From the NCBI RefSeq assembly GCF_003339525.1, contig NZ_CP031124.1:372001-436000 (forward strand): 64,000 nucleotides of DNA, written 5' to 3'. How positions within the stretch are numbered: the first letter of the stretch is position 1; each line of letters opens with the position of its first letter. Made by a program: the position numbers and the translations under genes. Source of the DNA: Ephemeroptericola cinctiostellae (GTDB taxonomy: Bacteria; Pseudomonadota; Gammaproteobacteria; Burkholderiales; Burkholderiaceae). Under the pieces are notes generated by a model. The model was not told where the DNA came from. It did not search any database and was given only the letters and a program-made list of their open reading frames with translations. Positions 1 to 9,212 of the stretch are shown one piece after another.

Positions 1-389
1 ACCAATGAATCAGTAAAGCGCATGTGCTTATTGGTGACAACACCCCATGGAATGGCATGCGCCTCCAACCAAGCAAGCAGCCCTTCAACGCCATCAAAAA
101 GCTTTGAATGAACACAATTGTGTGATGCGTAATAGTCCAAAAATTCGCCCTGCAATCGGCCAAAATCAGGATCATTTGGCACAACACCCAGACCTGCACC
201 CAGCAAGCCTCGCGCGCCCAGCGAGGCATAAGGTCGCAACTGTTCTAAAGGCAAATCTGGCAAGCCTCGCCTGACCCGCAAAGCATTAACAGCAGCAGCC
301 AAATCTGGAGCAGAATCAACAAGTGTGCCATCCAAATCAAACAGCACACCCAAAGGCTTACTTGGAAAATGATAATCCATCGCATACAT
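1..389 (-). CDS. gph: Phosphoglycolate phosphatase (HAD family), 3' part missing
   Basis: The reading frame runs off the left edge of the window, so only about the first 129 residues are visible. Near the N-terminus is the HAD motif I nucleophile block FDLDGTLVDSAPDLA, and further in comes the motif II-like stretch WGVVTNK, which is typical of Gph-type phosphatases that remove 2-phosphoglycolate formed during DNA repair and other glycolate-yielding reactions. The ATG at 389 lies 6 bases after the ubiG stop; a second in-frame ATG at 380 is possible and neither has a strong Shine-Dalgarno sequence. The ubiG-gph pairing is common in Proteobacteria and suggests translational coupling in one minus-strand operon. 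The family call is firm. The exact substrate is inferred from context. Confidence 0.85.
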   Translation of the reverse strand, partial: MYAMDYHFPSKPLGVLFDLDGTLVDSAPDLAAAVNALRVRRGLPDLPLEQLRPYASLGARGLLGAGLGVVPNDPDFGRLQGEFLDYYASHNCVHSKLFDGVEGLLAWLEAHAIPWGVVTNKHMRFTDSL

Positions 390-395
390 CCATAT

Positions 396-1112
396 TTATT
401 GTTGTTTTCGACACACCATCATGTAATTCACATCGGCATCGTCTGATAAAACGAAAGGAGCGGCTTGATCACGCCATGGGTGATAAGCAATGCCTTTCAT
501 CTCCAACACCTCCAAACCAGCAGCACGGGCATACCGAGCCAGCTCACTGGGCTTGATGAATGTTTTATAATCATGGGTGCCCTTAGGGATCCAATTAAGG
601 ACATATTCTGCGGCCACAACCCCCAGAAAAAACGCCTTGGGATGGCGGTTTAAAGTTGAGAAAAACACCAAGCCACCCGATTTAACCAACGCTGCACAGC
701 TGTTGATGACGGACACAGGGTCTGGCACATGCTCAAGCATCTCCATACACGTCACCACATCAAAAGCCCCTGACTTTTGCTGAGCCATCGACTCAGCGGT
801 ATCCACGACATATTCAATATTTAAACCGTGCTCAGCGGCATGTAGGCGCGCCACCTCTATGGAGTCCATCGCCATATCCAGCCCCATCACTTGACCGCCT
901 TGACGAGCCAAGGCTTCGGATAATATCCCACCACCACACCCCACATCAATCACTGTCGCCCCCATCAAGTGTACATGCTGCATCACCCAAGCAAGGCGCA
1001 CTGGGTTCACTTGATGCAAGGTTTTCAATGGCCCTTGCGCATCCCACCACTGCTGCGCGTGCTGGGAAAATTTATCTATTTCAGCGGGTGTCACATTGAT
1101 TGTATTGCTCAT
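396..1112 (-). CDS. ubiG: Ubiquinone biosynthesis O-methyltransferase UbiG
   Basis: This 238-residue class I SAM methyltransferase carries the SAM-binding motif VIDVGCGGG at about residues 54-62 and EMLEHVPDP further on, both characteristic of UbiG. UbiG performs the two O-methylation steps of ubiquinone synthesis (on the 6-hydroxyphenol and 3-demethylubiquinol intermediates) at the inner membrane. The N-terminal sequence with EIDKFSQHAQQWWD matches the conserved UbiG start, and the length is normal for the family. It is followed closely by gph. Its upstream gene on the same strand is an OmpA-like protein with its own terminator, so ubiG-gph is probably a separate unit. Confidence 0.95.
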   Translation of the reverse strand: MSNTINVTPAEIDKFSQHAQQWWDAQGPLKTLHQVNPVRLAWVMQHVHLMGATVIDVGCGGGILSEALARQGGQVMGLDMAMDSIEVARLHAAEHGLNIEYVVDTAESMAQQKSGAFDVVTCMEMLEHVPDPVSVINSCAALVKSGGLVFFSTLNRHPKAFFLGVVAAEYVLNWIPKGTHDYKTFIKPSELARYARAAGLEVLEMKGIAYHPWRDQAAPFVLSDDADVNYMMVCRKQQ

Positions 1113-1241
1113 GTTTATTTAACCTTGAATTAAAAGTGTTTAGGATTTGGACATTATACGGGCTTACAACAAACCTCCTCAAGCACGCCATAGCCTCATC
1201 AGCCTCAAGCCAGCAGATCAATGCATCAAAGCTTAAAAGTC

Positions 1242-1269
1242 AAAAAAGCCCTGCATAAGCAGGGCTTTT
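1242..1269 (-). terminator. Rho-independent terminator after the OmpA-like gene
   Basis: An 11-bp perfect stem (AAAAGCCCTGC pairing with GCAGGGCTTTT) with a 4-base loop is followed on the minus strand by a run of T. It lies about 40 bases past the stop of the OmpA-like gene and separates it from ubiG. Confidence 0.85.
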
Positions 1270-1309
1270 AGTGCATTACAGGACCTGAAATACATCAGTC
1301 CAACATCAA

Positions 1310-1999
1310 TTACTTGATGTTAACGCCTGGAATGCTTTGCAAGAATGTATTCCAACGACCAACTTGGTCAGCAGGAACATTCACACCACGCACATCAACA
1401 GAAACGCGACGGTTTGGTTGCTCAGCAGCGATGCGTGCAGCACGTGTGCCTTTAGTCAAAGGTTGTACCAACAATTGGCGTTTACCCATGCCAGAAGTTG
1501 TGATTGCAGCTGGAGAAATGCCTTGGCTGACCAAGAATGCTTTAACAGCTTCTGCACGACGCAAAGACAAACGGTCATTGTAAGCATCAGAACCGAAAGA
1601 ATCGGTGTGACCCACAACGATGGTTTGGTCAAATTTAACTGATTTCAATGCAGTTGCCAAAGCACCTAAAGCCTGTTGGCCCATCGGGCGCAAAGTGGCT
1701 TTGTCAAAGTCGAACAATGCACTTGCATCGAAGTTCAATTTGCTGCTGTCAATTTTAACATTTTCAACTGGTTTTGCAGCTACCGCATCGCAACCTACAA
1801 CTGCGTTGCCATCAGGGTAGTAGCCAGTCTGCCAGCACAGCTCATCGGTACCGTTTTTCCAGATTTGGTGTTCTGTGTCAGCAACGTGACGGCTGTTAAC
1901 TGCGTCTTCTTTAGGAGAGACTACAGTGTTTGGATTGGTTTGACATGCCGCGAGGGCTAATGTTGCGGCCAAAGAAGCTACTTTTACGAAGTTTTTCAT
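1310..1999 (-). CDS. OmpA-family outer-membrane protein, probable lipoprotein
   Basis: The 229-residue product starts with a signal peptide ending in LALAAC, a lipobox with Cys at about residue 19, so it is probably lipidated. A short region with WKNGTDELCWQTGYYPDG resembles the N-terminal part of Burkholderiales OmpA proteins. Residues about 90-220 form an OmpA/MotB peptidoglycan-binding domain (ALFDFDKATLRP, VVGHTDSFGSD, LSLRRAEAVK, NRRVSVDV). The role is to tether the outer membrane to peptidoglycan. A strong Shine-Dalgarno sequence (GAGGAGAAAC) directly precedes the ATG. The ubiG-ompA-gyrA order is conserved in related bacteria. It has its own promoter and terminator. Confidence 0.9.
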   Translation of the reverse strand: MKNFVKVASLAATLALAACQTNPNTVVSPKEDAVNSRHVADTEHQIWKNGTDELCWQTGYYPDGNAVVGCDAVAAKPVENVKIDSSKLNFDASALFDFDKATLRPMGQQALGALATALKSVKFDQTIVVGHTDSFGSDAYNDRLSLRRAEAVKAFLVSQGISPAAITTSGMGKRQLLVQPLTKGTRAARIAAEQPNRRVSVDVRGVNVPADQVGRWNTFLQSIPGVNIK

Positions 2000-2080
2000 G
2001 TTTCTCCTCTTTTTTGGAAAATACGCAAGTTACCCTGCGGAATACGTTTACCTTGTTCATATAATTCTAAAACAGGGCAA

Positions 2081-2109
2081 ATTATAACGTTCTGGTGCTT
2101 GCCGTGCAA
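2081..2109 (-). promoter_or_regulatory. Probable sigma-70 promoter of the OmpA-like gene
   Basis: On the minus strand TTGCAC (2104-2109) and a perfect TATAAT (2081-2086) are 17 bases apart, placing the transcript start about 75 bases upstream of the OmpA-like ATG. The -35 is only partly consensus; the -10 and spacing make this the best candidate in the interval. Confidence 0.55.
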
Positions 2110-2492
2110 TAAAAATCGCGCACAGCGCATACCATGCACCGTACAGAATCCATTGTGCCACAAATTATCTACACCAGTACAAACAAAAGCCTTTAATTGT
2201 GGAGAGCCTGCAACACTGAACATTAAAACTGTTTCTATTTTGCAACAAGCGTTGTTTTTTATCTTCAAACACTTAGGGCTCAATGCATCCGAAATTTTCA
2301 ACCCAAGCAATGCTCAGTCGAACCGTCCATCACCCTGATATTAAATGCACTTTAGCATGTTGTTTGGACTGACCACGTGGTAAAATAGCGGGTTACTGTG
2401 GGTAAGCTGTATTTGCCGCTTTGAATTGAAGTTACACCGAGGCATTAATTCAACCACCACGCCAAAAATGCTTTTATATAATAGGACATTCG
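2110..2492. other. Divergent intergenic region before gyrA
   Basis: AT-rich DNA between the divergent OmpA-like gene and gyrA. I see no supported gene here. A TAAAAT at 2381-2386 could be a gyrA -10 element but has no good -35. A minus-strand open frame across 1996-2310 has no recognisable domain and covers the ompA promoter and leader, so I do not call it. Confidence 0.5.
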
Positions 2493-5144
2493 ATGCAATC
2501 GTTCGCTAAAGAAATACTGCCGATCTCCCTTGAAGATGAGATGCGCAATTCGTATCTCGATTATGCCATGAGCGTGATCGTAGGGCGCGCACTGCCTGAT
2601 GTGCGCGACGGCCTAAAACCCGTCCACCGCCGCGTGCTGTTCGCCATGCATGAACTGAACAACGACTGGAATCGGGCGTACAAAAAGTCGGCACGTATTG
2701 TTGGTGACGTGATTGGTAAATACCACCCACATGGCGATACTGCGGTTTATGATACGGTCGTTCGCATGGCTCAAGATTTTTCTTTGCGCTACATGCTGGT
2801 CGACGGCCAAGGCAACTTCGGCTCGGTGGATGGCGATTTTGCTGCGGCCATGCGTTATACCGAAATTCGCATGGCGAAAATCGGCCATCAACTGCTTGAA
2901 GATCTGGATAAAGAAACCGTTGACTTTGGCGCCAACTACGATGGCTCTGAACGCGAACCATTGGTTTTACCCGCACGCATTCCAAACTTGCTCATCAATG
3001 GCTCAACGGGTATCGCTGTGGGCATGGCGACCAACATCCCACCACACAATCTATCGGAAGTCATCAAAGGTTGCTTGCACATGCTGCACAACCCGGAAGC
3101 GACCGTCGATGAACTGCTGGAGTTCATCCCCGCCCCCGACTTTCCCACTGCGGGTTTAATTTACGGCATTTCGGGCGTCCGTCAAGGCTACCGCACAGGC
3201 CGCGGCCGCGTGGTCATGCGCGCCAAAGTTCATGTTGAAGACATGGAAAAAGGCAATCGCCAAGCGATCATCGTCGATGAGCTGCCGTATCAGGTCAATA
3301 AACGTCGTTTACTCGAATCCATTGCGGAGCAGGTCAATGACAAGCGCCTTGAAGGCATCTCAGACATTCGCGATGAATCAGATCGCTCTGGCATGCGTGT
3401 GGTCATTGAACTGAAACGCGGTGAAATGGCCGAAGTGGTTCTGAACAACCTATATAAACACACTCAATTACAAGACACTTTTGGCATCAACATGGTGGCC
3501 CTGGTGGACGGTCAACCCAAACTACTCAACTTGCGTGAAATGCTGGTGTACTTCCTTGAGCATCGCCGTGAGGTGGTGACGCGTCGGACGGCCTTTGAGC
3601 TGCGTAAAGCGCGCGCGCGCGGACACATCTTGGAAGGTCTCGCAGTCGCCTTAGCGAACATCGATGAATTCATCGCCATCATCAAGGCTGCTGCGACGCC
3701 ACCACAAGCCAAGATTGATTTGATGGCGAAAATATGGGATTCTGAAATCGTCCGTGAAATGCTGTCACGCACCGAAGGGGGGGGCGCGCTGTATCGCCCC
3801 GATGATTTACTGGCTGAATTTGGCTTACAAAGCAATGGCCTGTACCGTTTATCTGACGTACAAACCCAAGAAATTTTGCAAATGCGTTTACAACGCTTAA
3901 CGGGACTCGAACAAGATAAAATCGTCCAAGAATACAAAGACATCATGGCAAACATTGCTGACTTGCTCGACATTTTAAGTCGACCAGAACGCGTGACCAC
4001 CATCATTGATGCCGAGTTGACCGCAATCAATGAAGAATTTGGTGATGCCCGCCGCTCACAAATTGAACTCAATGCATTTGACATCGACATCGAAGATTTA
4101 ATCACACCGCAAGACATGGTCGTGACCTTGTCGCACACAGGCTATATTAAAGCGCAACCGCTGACCGAATACCGCACACAACGTCGAGGCGGCCGAGGCA
4201 AACAAGCGGCTGCGACCAAAGGTGAAGAGGACTGGATTGAGAACCTGTTCGTCGCCAACACCCACGATACGATTTTAAGCTTCTCAGATCGAGGTCGTGT
4301 CTATTGGACTCGGGTGTATGAAGTCCCACAAGGTTCACGCACATCTCGCGGCACCCCCATCATTCGCATGCTGCCGCTTGAAGAGGGTGAAAAAATCACG
4401 GTCATGCTGCCGATTTCTTCCGCCGACGGCTTCCCCGAAGACAAATACGTGTTCATGGCCACGCGTTTGGGTACGGTCAAAAAAACCCCCTTATCTGATT
4501 TCAAGCGCCCCATGAAACGCGGCATCATTGCCGTGAACTTGGACGAAGGCGATCACCTGATTGGTGCCGCTGTCACCGATGGCCAACACGACATCATGCT
4601 GTTTTCTGACGCAGGTAAAGCGGTGCGCTTTGACGAATCGGATGTTCGCGCAGTCGGTCGCAACACGCGCGGCATGCGTGGCATGCGCCTCGAAGACGAC
4701 CAAACCATCATTGCTTTGCTGGTTGCGGAAAGTGAAACGCAATACATTCTGACGGCCACTGAGAATGGTTATGGCAAACGCACACCGATCACCGAATACA
4801 CCCGACACGGGCGTGGTGGCAAAGGCATGATCGCCATCCAAACCTCAGAACGCAATGGTAAAGTCGTTGCCGCTCAATTGGTTGAAGAAGACGATCAAAT
4901 TATGCTCATCACCACGGGTGGCACATTGGTGCGCACACGCATCTCTGAGATTCGCACCGTCGGTCGTGCCGCCCAAGGCGTGACATTGATCGGCCTGGAC
5001 AATGGTGATGTCCTGTCAGGCGTTCAAAAAATCATTGAAACAGTTGCAGGTGTCGACGACGAGGAAGAAGGAGAGGATGTCGCACTCAACGATGATTCGA
5101 CGACAGGCGAACCAACAGCAACAGATGAAAGCACAGCCGACTGA
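2493..5144 (+). CDS. gyrA: DNA gyrase subunit A
   Basis: This 883-residue protein is the breakage-reunion subunit of the A2B2 gyrase, introducing negative supercoils. Visible features are the N-terminal winged-helix region, the catalytic Tyr122 in AAMRYTEIR, the GyrA-box QRRGGRG at the start of the C-terminal DNA-wrapping beta-pinwheel, repeated pinwheel blades, and an acidic tail rich in Asp and Glu. The quinolone-determining stretch reads GDTAVYD with Thr at the position equivalent to E. coli Ser83 and Asp at 87, a natural variant in many non-enteric Proteobacteria. It is followed by its own terminator. gyrB lies about 37 kb away by the origin. Confidence 0.98.
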   Translation: MQSFAKEILPISLEDEMRNSYLDYAMSVIVGRALPDVRDGLKPVHRRVLFAMHELNNDWNRAYKKSARIVGDVIGKYHPHGDTAVYDTVVRMAQDFSLRYMLVDGQGNFGSVDGDFAAAMRYTEIRMAKIGHQLLEDLDKETVDFGANYDGSEREPLVLPARIPNLLINGSTGIAVGMATNIPPHNLSEVIKGCLHMLHNPEATVDELLEFIPAPDFPTAGLIYGISGVRQGYRTGRGRVVMRAKVHVEDMEKGNRQAIIVDELPYQVNKRRLLESIAEQVNDKRLEGISDIRDESDRSGMRVVIELKRGEMAEVVLNNLYKHTQLQDTFGINMVALVDGQPKLLNLREMLVYFLEHRREVVTRRTAFELRKARARGHILEGLAVALANIDEFIAIIKAAATPPQAKIDLMAKIWDSEIVREMLSRTEGGGALYRPDDLLAEFGLQSNGLYRLSDVQTQEILQMRLQRLTGLEQDKIVQEYKDIMANIADLLDILSRPERVTTIIDAELTAINEEFGDARRSQIELNAFDIDIEDLITPQDMVVTLSHTGYIKAQPLTEYRTQRRGGRGKQAAATKGEEDWIENLFVANTHDTILSFSDRGRVYWTRVYEVPQGSRTSRGTPIIRMLPLEEGEKITVMLPISSADGFPEDKYVFMATRLGTVKKTPLSDFKRPMKRGIIAVNLDEGDHLIGAAVTDGQHDIMLFSDAGKAVRFDESDVRAVGRNTRGMRGMRLEDDQTIIALLVAESETQYILTATENGYGKRTPITEYTRHGRGGKGMIAIQTSERNGKVVAAQLVEEDDQIMLITTGGTLVRTRISEIRTVGRAAQGVTLIGLDNGDVLSGVQKIIETVAGVDDEEEGEDVALNDDSTTGEPTATDESTAD

Positions 5145-5180
5145 TAAACAGGGGTGACAACAGGCATTGCCTCAGAACAA

Positions 5181-5209
5181 GCGACGAGACCAACTCGTCG
5201 CTTTTTTTA
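5181..5209 (+). terminator. Rho-independent terminator of gyrA
   Basis: Perfect 8-bp stem GCGACGAG/CTCGTCGC with a 5-base loop followed by seven T. It lies 36 bases after the gyrA stop and within an upstream open extension of the next gene, which argues that the next gene starts later. Confidence 0.9.
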
Positions 5210-5322
5210 TATACAATGGATCGTCCCTGACAAACAATGCGTTGGTGTATGCCCTGCACAGGTCAAAGTGGTTCTGTCTTTATGGGCATTTACCCCTTAG
5301 AGTGGTGCTTGAGGTGAAAATT

Positions 5323-6126
5323 ATGAACAATGACAATCAATACGCAGAGCCAACTGCTCAAACACAAAAAACACAACGTAAGCCCATCGTCCTCGTGCCC
5401 ACAGGCGCAAAAGAACACAGTGGACACTGGTATCAGCTGATGGGTAAAAAGTACTTGGATCCATTGGTTCACATTTCAGGCTGCGTGCCCGTGATGCTGC
5501 CCACCGCTTATGGCGAAGAAGACATTGAGCAATATGTGGACATGGCCGATGCCATCTTCCTGTCTGGTGCATCCACCAACATCGACCCCGCACTATACGG
5601 TCAAGAATGGCAGACCCCCGACCAAGGTCAAGATAAAGGACGCGACCACTTCAACATCGCCTTGATTCGTGCAGGCTTAAAGCGTGGCCTGCCTTTTTTC
5701 GGCATCTGCCGCGGCTTTCAAGAACTCAACATCGCCTTCGGCGGCGACCTGTATCAGCAAGTCCACAACAGCCCAGGCATGATGGATCACCGAGAAAAAG
5801 ACCCCAATGCGCCATTAACCGAACAGTATGGCCCGAATCACTCGGTCCAACTCACGCCCAATTCATGGCTCGGCAACGTACTGGACACCGATCACTTTAT
5901 GGTCAACTCCTTACATGGGCAAGGCATCAAAACCTTGGGTCAAGGCCTGAGCGCACTGGCTCACGCTGAAGATGGGCTTGTTGAAGCGGCATACTGCCCT
6001 GAATTCAAACAATTCACCCTTGGCGTGCAGTGGCATCCCGAATGGTTGGCCCATGAAAACCCATTGTCGATCAAACTGTTTCAAGCCTTTGGCAATGCAG
6101 CACGCGATTTCTCAAAGCAAAAGTAA
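5323..6126 (+). CDS. Class I glutamine amidotransferase, gamma-glutamyl-GABA hydrolase (PuuD) family
   Basis: The 267-residue protein has the class I amidotransferase (peptidase C26) triad: nucleophile Cys129 in FFGICRGFQ and His238/Glu240 in WHPEW. The family hydrolyses gamma-glutamyl-GABA or similar gamma-glutamyl amides in putrescine breakdown. The start was chosen at the ATG preceded by GAGGTGA at 5311; the frame is open further upstream, but that region contains the gyrA terminator. The gene appears monocistronic, with terminators on both sides. Polyamine substrate specificity is inferred from the family only, though the window also encodes a guanidinobutyrase pathway that yields GABA. 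Confidence 0.85.
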   Translation: MNNDNQYAEPTAQTQKTQRKPIVLVPTGAKEHSGHWYQLMGKKYLDPLVHISGCVPVMLPTAYGEEDIEQYVDMADAIFLSGASTNIDPALYGQEWQTPDQGQDKGRDHFNIALIRAGLKRGLPFFGICRGFQELNIAFGGDLYQQVHNSPGMMDHREKDPNAPLTEQYGPNHSVQLTPNSWLGNVLDTDHFMVNSLHGQGIKTLGQGLSALAHAEDGLVEAAYCPEFKQFTLGVQWHPEWLAHENPLSIKLFQAFGNAARDFSKQK

Positions 6127-6144
6127 CACCACCCGCATCGATCG

Positions 6145-6171
6145 AAAACGCCCCTTTCAGGGCGTTTTTTT
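6145..6171 (+). terminator. Rho-independent terminator after the PuuD-like gene
   Basis: GC-rich stem AACGCCC/GGGCGTT around a short loop, followed by a T run, about 20 bases past the stop codon. Confidence 0.85.
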
Positions 6172-6273
6172 ATGGGAAGCTTTCGACATGACGCTGCTTT
6201 TTTTGACTGTTTTTATTTATAAAAACGCTCAAACATTCTACACAATTTACGCTTATATTTTGATAAAGCAAGA

Positions 6274-6300
6274 TTAGCACTCCAACCAAAAGAGTGCTAA
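6274..6300 (+). promoter_or_regulatory. CIRCE operator (HrcA binding site) upstream of rpoH
   Basis: A perfect match to the CIRCE consensus, TTAGCACTC-N9-GAGTGCTAA, with both 9-base arms intact. It ends 60 bases before the rpoH ATG, in the leader or promoter. CIRCE is the operator of the heat-shock repressor HrcA. Its position implies that sigma-32 synthesis is itself repressed by HrcA in this organism. hrcA is not in the window. Confidence 0.95.
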
Positions 6301-6360
6301 AATAAGCTCAATAACACTCAGATTTAACCTTTATTTTTTGTTTTTAGGAGCAAAAACCCG

Positions 6361-7260
6361 ATGAGCGCTTACGCCGTCACGCCTTACAGTAACACATACC
6401 AACAACTGCTCTCCGTCCCGACATTTGGCGATCTGGAAGCTTATGCGCGCGCAGTCAACAGCGTGCCCATGCTCACGCCCGAGCAAGAATACGAATTATC
6501 GATGGCCTACCGCGCCAACCCCAATGATTTACTTGCAGCCCATACGTTGGTCATATCGCATCTGCGCGTGGTGGTTGCACAAGCACGTAAATATGCAGGT
6601 TATGGTTTGCCGCAAGGCGATTTGATCCAAGAAGGCTCGATTGGCTTGATGAAAGCCGTCAAACGCTTTGACCCCACACGTGGTGTGCGTTTGGTCTCGT
6701 TTGCCATGCATTGGATCAAAGCAGAAATGCACGAGTACATCATCAAAAACTGGCGCATGGTCAAAATCGCCACCACCAAAGCGCAACGCAAACTCTTTTT
6801 TAATTTGCGCAGCATGAAAACTGGTGATCACTTGAGTCAAGATGAGATTCACAACATGGCCAAAGTGTTGAATGTGAAGCCAGAAGAAGTGGTGGAGATG
6901 GATCAACGCTTGTCTGGACGTGACATTGCCATTGATGGCGGCATGGACGATGACGATGAAGCCATGCACATGGCGCCCATCGCTTACTTGGCCGATGAAA
7001 CGCAAGAGCCCACCCACGTGTTGGCGCGCCACCAAGAAGACACACGCCAAACCGATGGCTTACAAAATGCTTTGGCGCAATTGGATAAGCGCTCACGTGA
7101 AATTGTACAATCGCGCTGGTTGCAGGATGACGATGACAAAGGCCCCACTTTGCATGATTTGGCTGCTAAATTTGGCATTTCAGCTGAACGCGTTCGTCAA
7201 ATTGAATCAGCGGCCATGAAAAAAATGAAGGCGTTTTTGACGCTGGAGTACGCTCGATAA
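6361..7260 (+). CDS. rpoH: RNA polymerase heat-shock sigma factor RpoH (sigma-32)
   Basis: The 299-residue sigma factor has region 2 (GDLIQEGSIGLMKAVKRFD, SFAMHWIKAEMHEYI), the RpoH-specific box QRKLFFNLR, and a region 4 helix-turn-helix near the C-terminus (LHDLAAKFGISAERVRQIE). The RpoH box and length separate it from RpoD and RpoS. It directs transcription of chaperone and protease genes. A TTAGGAGC-like Shine-Dalgarno sequence precedes the ATG, and a perfect CIRCE sits in the leader, so the sigma-32 and HrcA circuits appear to be linked. It is followed by its own terminator. Confidence 0.97.
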   Translation: MSAYAVTPYSNTYQQLLSVPTFGDLEAYARAVNSVPMLTPEQEYELSMAYRANPNDLLAAHTLVISHLRVVVAQARKYAGYGLPQGDLIQEGSIGLMKAVKRFDPTRGVRLVSFAMHWIKAEMHEYIIKNWRMVKIATTKAQRKLFFNLRSMKTGDHLSQDEIHNMAKVLNVKPEEVVEMDQRLSGRDIAIDGGMDDDDEAMHMAPIAYLADETQEPTHVLARHQEDTRQTDGLQNALAQLDKRSREIVQSRWLQDDDDKGPTLHDLAAKFGISAERVRQIESAAMKKMKAFLTLEYAR

Positions 7261-7283
7261 GCAACATCCACTCAACCACTGAC

Positions 7284-7311
7284 AAAAAAGGCGACCAAGG
7301 TCGCCTTTTTA
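7284..7311 (+). terminator. Rho-independent terminator of rpoH
   Basis: Stem AAAAAGGCGACC/GGTCGCCTTTTT with a 2-3 base loop, about 25 bases after the rpoH stop. Confidence 0.85.
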
Positions 7312-7342
7312 CATGCATTTTCATTAAAATGGAGGCTCTTAC

Positions 7343-7816
7343 ATGATTGAGCCAGCGATGTCTACTTTGATAAAAAACACTGCATTGACCTGCATACTTT
7401 TAAGCACCCAGATCTCTTGGGCACAAACACCTCCCCCCGTTCAACCCATTGACCCGCAGTTGGTGGGTGAATGGGAAGGGGAGTTTAAACCCATTGACGA
7501 ACCCGCATGCACCGCGTATAAATGGCATATGACTCGAAAAAACGATGGCACGTACCAATTCCACGCCTACGATGCCACTCAGACCGTACTCAATGATGAA
7601 GGCCATTGGTGGGTGGATGCAGGGCACAGCCATTATTTTGAAAATGTCAACGGCCAAGTGGAAGAGCCGACCACCTATCGTTACATGCTTTCGCAAAACA
7701 ACTTCAATGGCATAACGGTTGAAACTGAATACACTTTAACGCAACCATTGGCAGCAGGCGAATGTTCGCAAACCGCTCGCTTCAATGAAACCAAACTGAT
7801 GAAGGAAGCCCCATGA
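7343..7816 (+). CDS. Secreted hypothetical protein
   Basis: A 157-residue protein of no family I recognise. The N-terminus has a hydrophobic stretch (TALTCILLSTQISWAQ) that looks like a signal peptide cleaved after WAQ, followed by a Pro-rich linker. The mature part is Trp/Tyr-rich (LVGEWEGEFKP, GHWWVDAGHSHYF) and has two Cys, suggesting a small beta-rich periplasmic domain with a disulfide. The ATG at 7343 is preceded by GGAGG at ideal spacing. Its stop overlaps the ubiK start by 4 bases (ATGA), so the two are co-translated. The N-terminal LVGEWEG pattern resembles lipocalin-like domains, but this is only suggestive. Confidence 0.7.
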   Translation: MIEPAMSTLIKNTALTCILLSTQISWAQTPPPVQPIDPQLVGEWEGEFKPIDEPACTAYKWHMTRKNDGTYQFHAYDATQTVLNDEGHWWVDAGHSHYFENVNGQVEEPTTYRYMLSQNNFNGITVETEYTLTQPLAAGECSQTARFNETKLMKEAP

Positions 7817-8061
7817 ACCCAAATTGGCAAGAGACATGGAAAGAAAATGTCGAAAAAACAGTGGAACAATTGACCAAAAACAGCCCCTTTGCGGACATGG
7901 GTCAAAATGCAAAAACTTTTTTCACCAGCGCCTTACAAAAACTGGACGTGGTCACCCGCGAAGAGTTTGATGTACAAGCCGCCATGCTCGCACGCACACG
8001 TGAAAAACTAGATGCCCTCGAAAAACAAGTGGCAGCATTGGAACAGGCCGCCAACAAATAA
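7813..8061 (+). CDS. ubiK: UbiK family ubiquinone biosynthesis accessory factor (BMFP protein)
   Basis: An 82-residue protein with an N-terminal amphipathic region and a C-terminal coiled coil (REEFDVQAAMLARTREKLDALE) matching the BMFP/YqiC family. UbiK forms trimers and assists assembly of the aerobic ubiquinone-biosynthesis complex with UbiJ. It starts inside the stop of the preceding secreted protein gene. Length and layout agree with the family, and its role fits ubiG elsewhere in the window. Confidence 0.88.
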   Translation: MNPNWQETWKENVEKTVEQLTKNSPFADMGQNAKTFFTSALQKLDVVTREEFDVQAAMLARTREKLDALEKQVAALEQAANK

Positions 8062-8262
8062 AAGATTCAATGTTCACCTCACACGATGGCGATTGCCTTT
8101 ATTCGCCATTTTGGATGTGATCCACAATCAACGGGTGTTTTGATGCCTCATCGAACCCCGTCTTTCGTGCCACTCCGCATGATTCAAGTGGCAGCACATG
8201 GTTTTTGGCGTACACTGCTCGTATTATAAAAAACAACGCAGACTAAATCCACACACGACATC

Positions 8263-9204
8263 ATGCAAAAAAGTCACAGCACAGACCACACCGATTATCG
8301 AAATACGCTTGACCGCATTTTTAACGACATCAGCCACCAACCTTTACAAGGGCATGCTGCAGATTACATCCCCGAGCTTGCCAAAGTCAATCCATCACAA
8401 TTTGGCATCAGCCTGTGCCACTCCTCAGGTGAAGTCTACAATGTGGGGGATGCACAAACCAAGTTTTCGATTCAAAGCATTGTCAAAGTGTTTTCGTTGG
8501 CGTTGGCTTATCGACTCAAAGGCGAAGCCTTGTGGCAACGACTGGGGGTTGAGCCTTCAGGAGGGGCTTTTAATTCGTTGGCTTTGCTGGAGTTTGAACA
8601 GGGCATTCCACGCAATCCTTTCATCAACGCAGGTGCGCTGGTGATTGCCGACATATTGGTCAGCCACTGGGTCAACCCAAAATACACCCTGCTGGCCTTT
8701 GTTCGTCAATTGGCGAACACGCCCAGCATCGACTTCAACCTATCCGTGGCCGCTTCTGAGGCCATGCACGGACACCGCAATGCGGCATTGGTGCAATTGA
8801 TGAAGTCTTTTGGCAACATCCACAACGATCCACGCGATGTGTTGGACATGTATTTTCACATCTGCTCGATTGAAATGACGTGCCAAGAGCTGGCGCAAGC
8901 TTTTTTGGTTTTTGCCCATGGCGGACAGCACCCCATCACGGGCGAAACGATGTTATCACTCAGTCAAACCAAACGCATGAACGCATTGATGCAAACCTGC
9001 GGGTTTTACGATGAATCGGGTGATTACTCATTCCGTGTCGGCCTACCAGGGAAAAGTGGCGTCGGCGGTGGCGTGGCGGCGGTTCACCCTGGGCATTACA
9101 GTGTCGCCGTTTGGAGCCCGCCTCTGAATGCCAAAGGCAACTCCGCGCGCGGCATTGCGGCACTCGAACAATTGACCACGCAAACAGGCGTGTCCATTTT
9201 TTAG
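8263..9204 (+). CDS. glsA: Glutaminase
   Basis: The 313-residue protein belongs to the serine-dependent beta-lactamase-fold glutaminases, which hydrolyse glutamine to glutamate and ammonia. The catalytic Ser72-x-x-Lys75 lies in FSIQSIVKVF, and other family blocks are NPFINAGALV, HRNAALVQLM and the C-terminal GLPGKSGVGGGV. Length is normal. No Shine-Dalgarno sequence is obvious before the ATG, but the alignment-like start with DYRNTLDRIF supports it. The next gene starts 9 bases later. Confidence 0.93.
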   Translation: MQKSHSTDHTDYRNTLDRIFNDISHQPLQGHAADYIPELAKVNPSQFGISLCHSSGEVYNVGDAQTKFSIQSIVKVFSLALAYRLKGEALWQRLGVEPSGGAFNSLALLEFEQGIPRNPFINAGALVIADILVSHWVNPKYTLLAFVRQLANTPSIDFNLSVAASEAMHGHRNAALVQLMKSFGNIHNDPRDVLDMYFHICSIEMTCQELAQAFLVFAHGGQHPITGETMLSLSQTKRMNALMQTCGFYDESGDYSFRVGLPGKSGVGGGVAAVHPGHYSVAVWSPPLNAKGNSARGIAALEQLTTQTGVSIF

Positions 9205-9212
9205 GAAAACCA

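Noticed and set aside
1996..2310. 104-codon minus-strand frame upstream of the OmpA-like gene
   Set aside because: It covers the ompA promoter and leader, has no recognisable domain and overlaps the real start.
2733..2760. Thr at the GyrA position equivalent to E. coli Ser83 as acquired quinolone resistance
   Set aside because: Thr is the normal residue in many non-enteric Proteobacteria, and Asp87 is unchanged.
5167..5322. Longer N-terminus for the PuuD-like protein
   Set aside because: The extension would translate the gyrA terminator hairpin; the ATG at 5323 has a good Shine-Dalgarno sequence.
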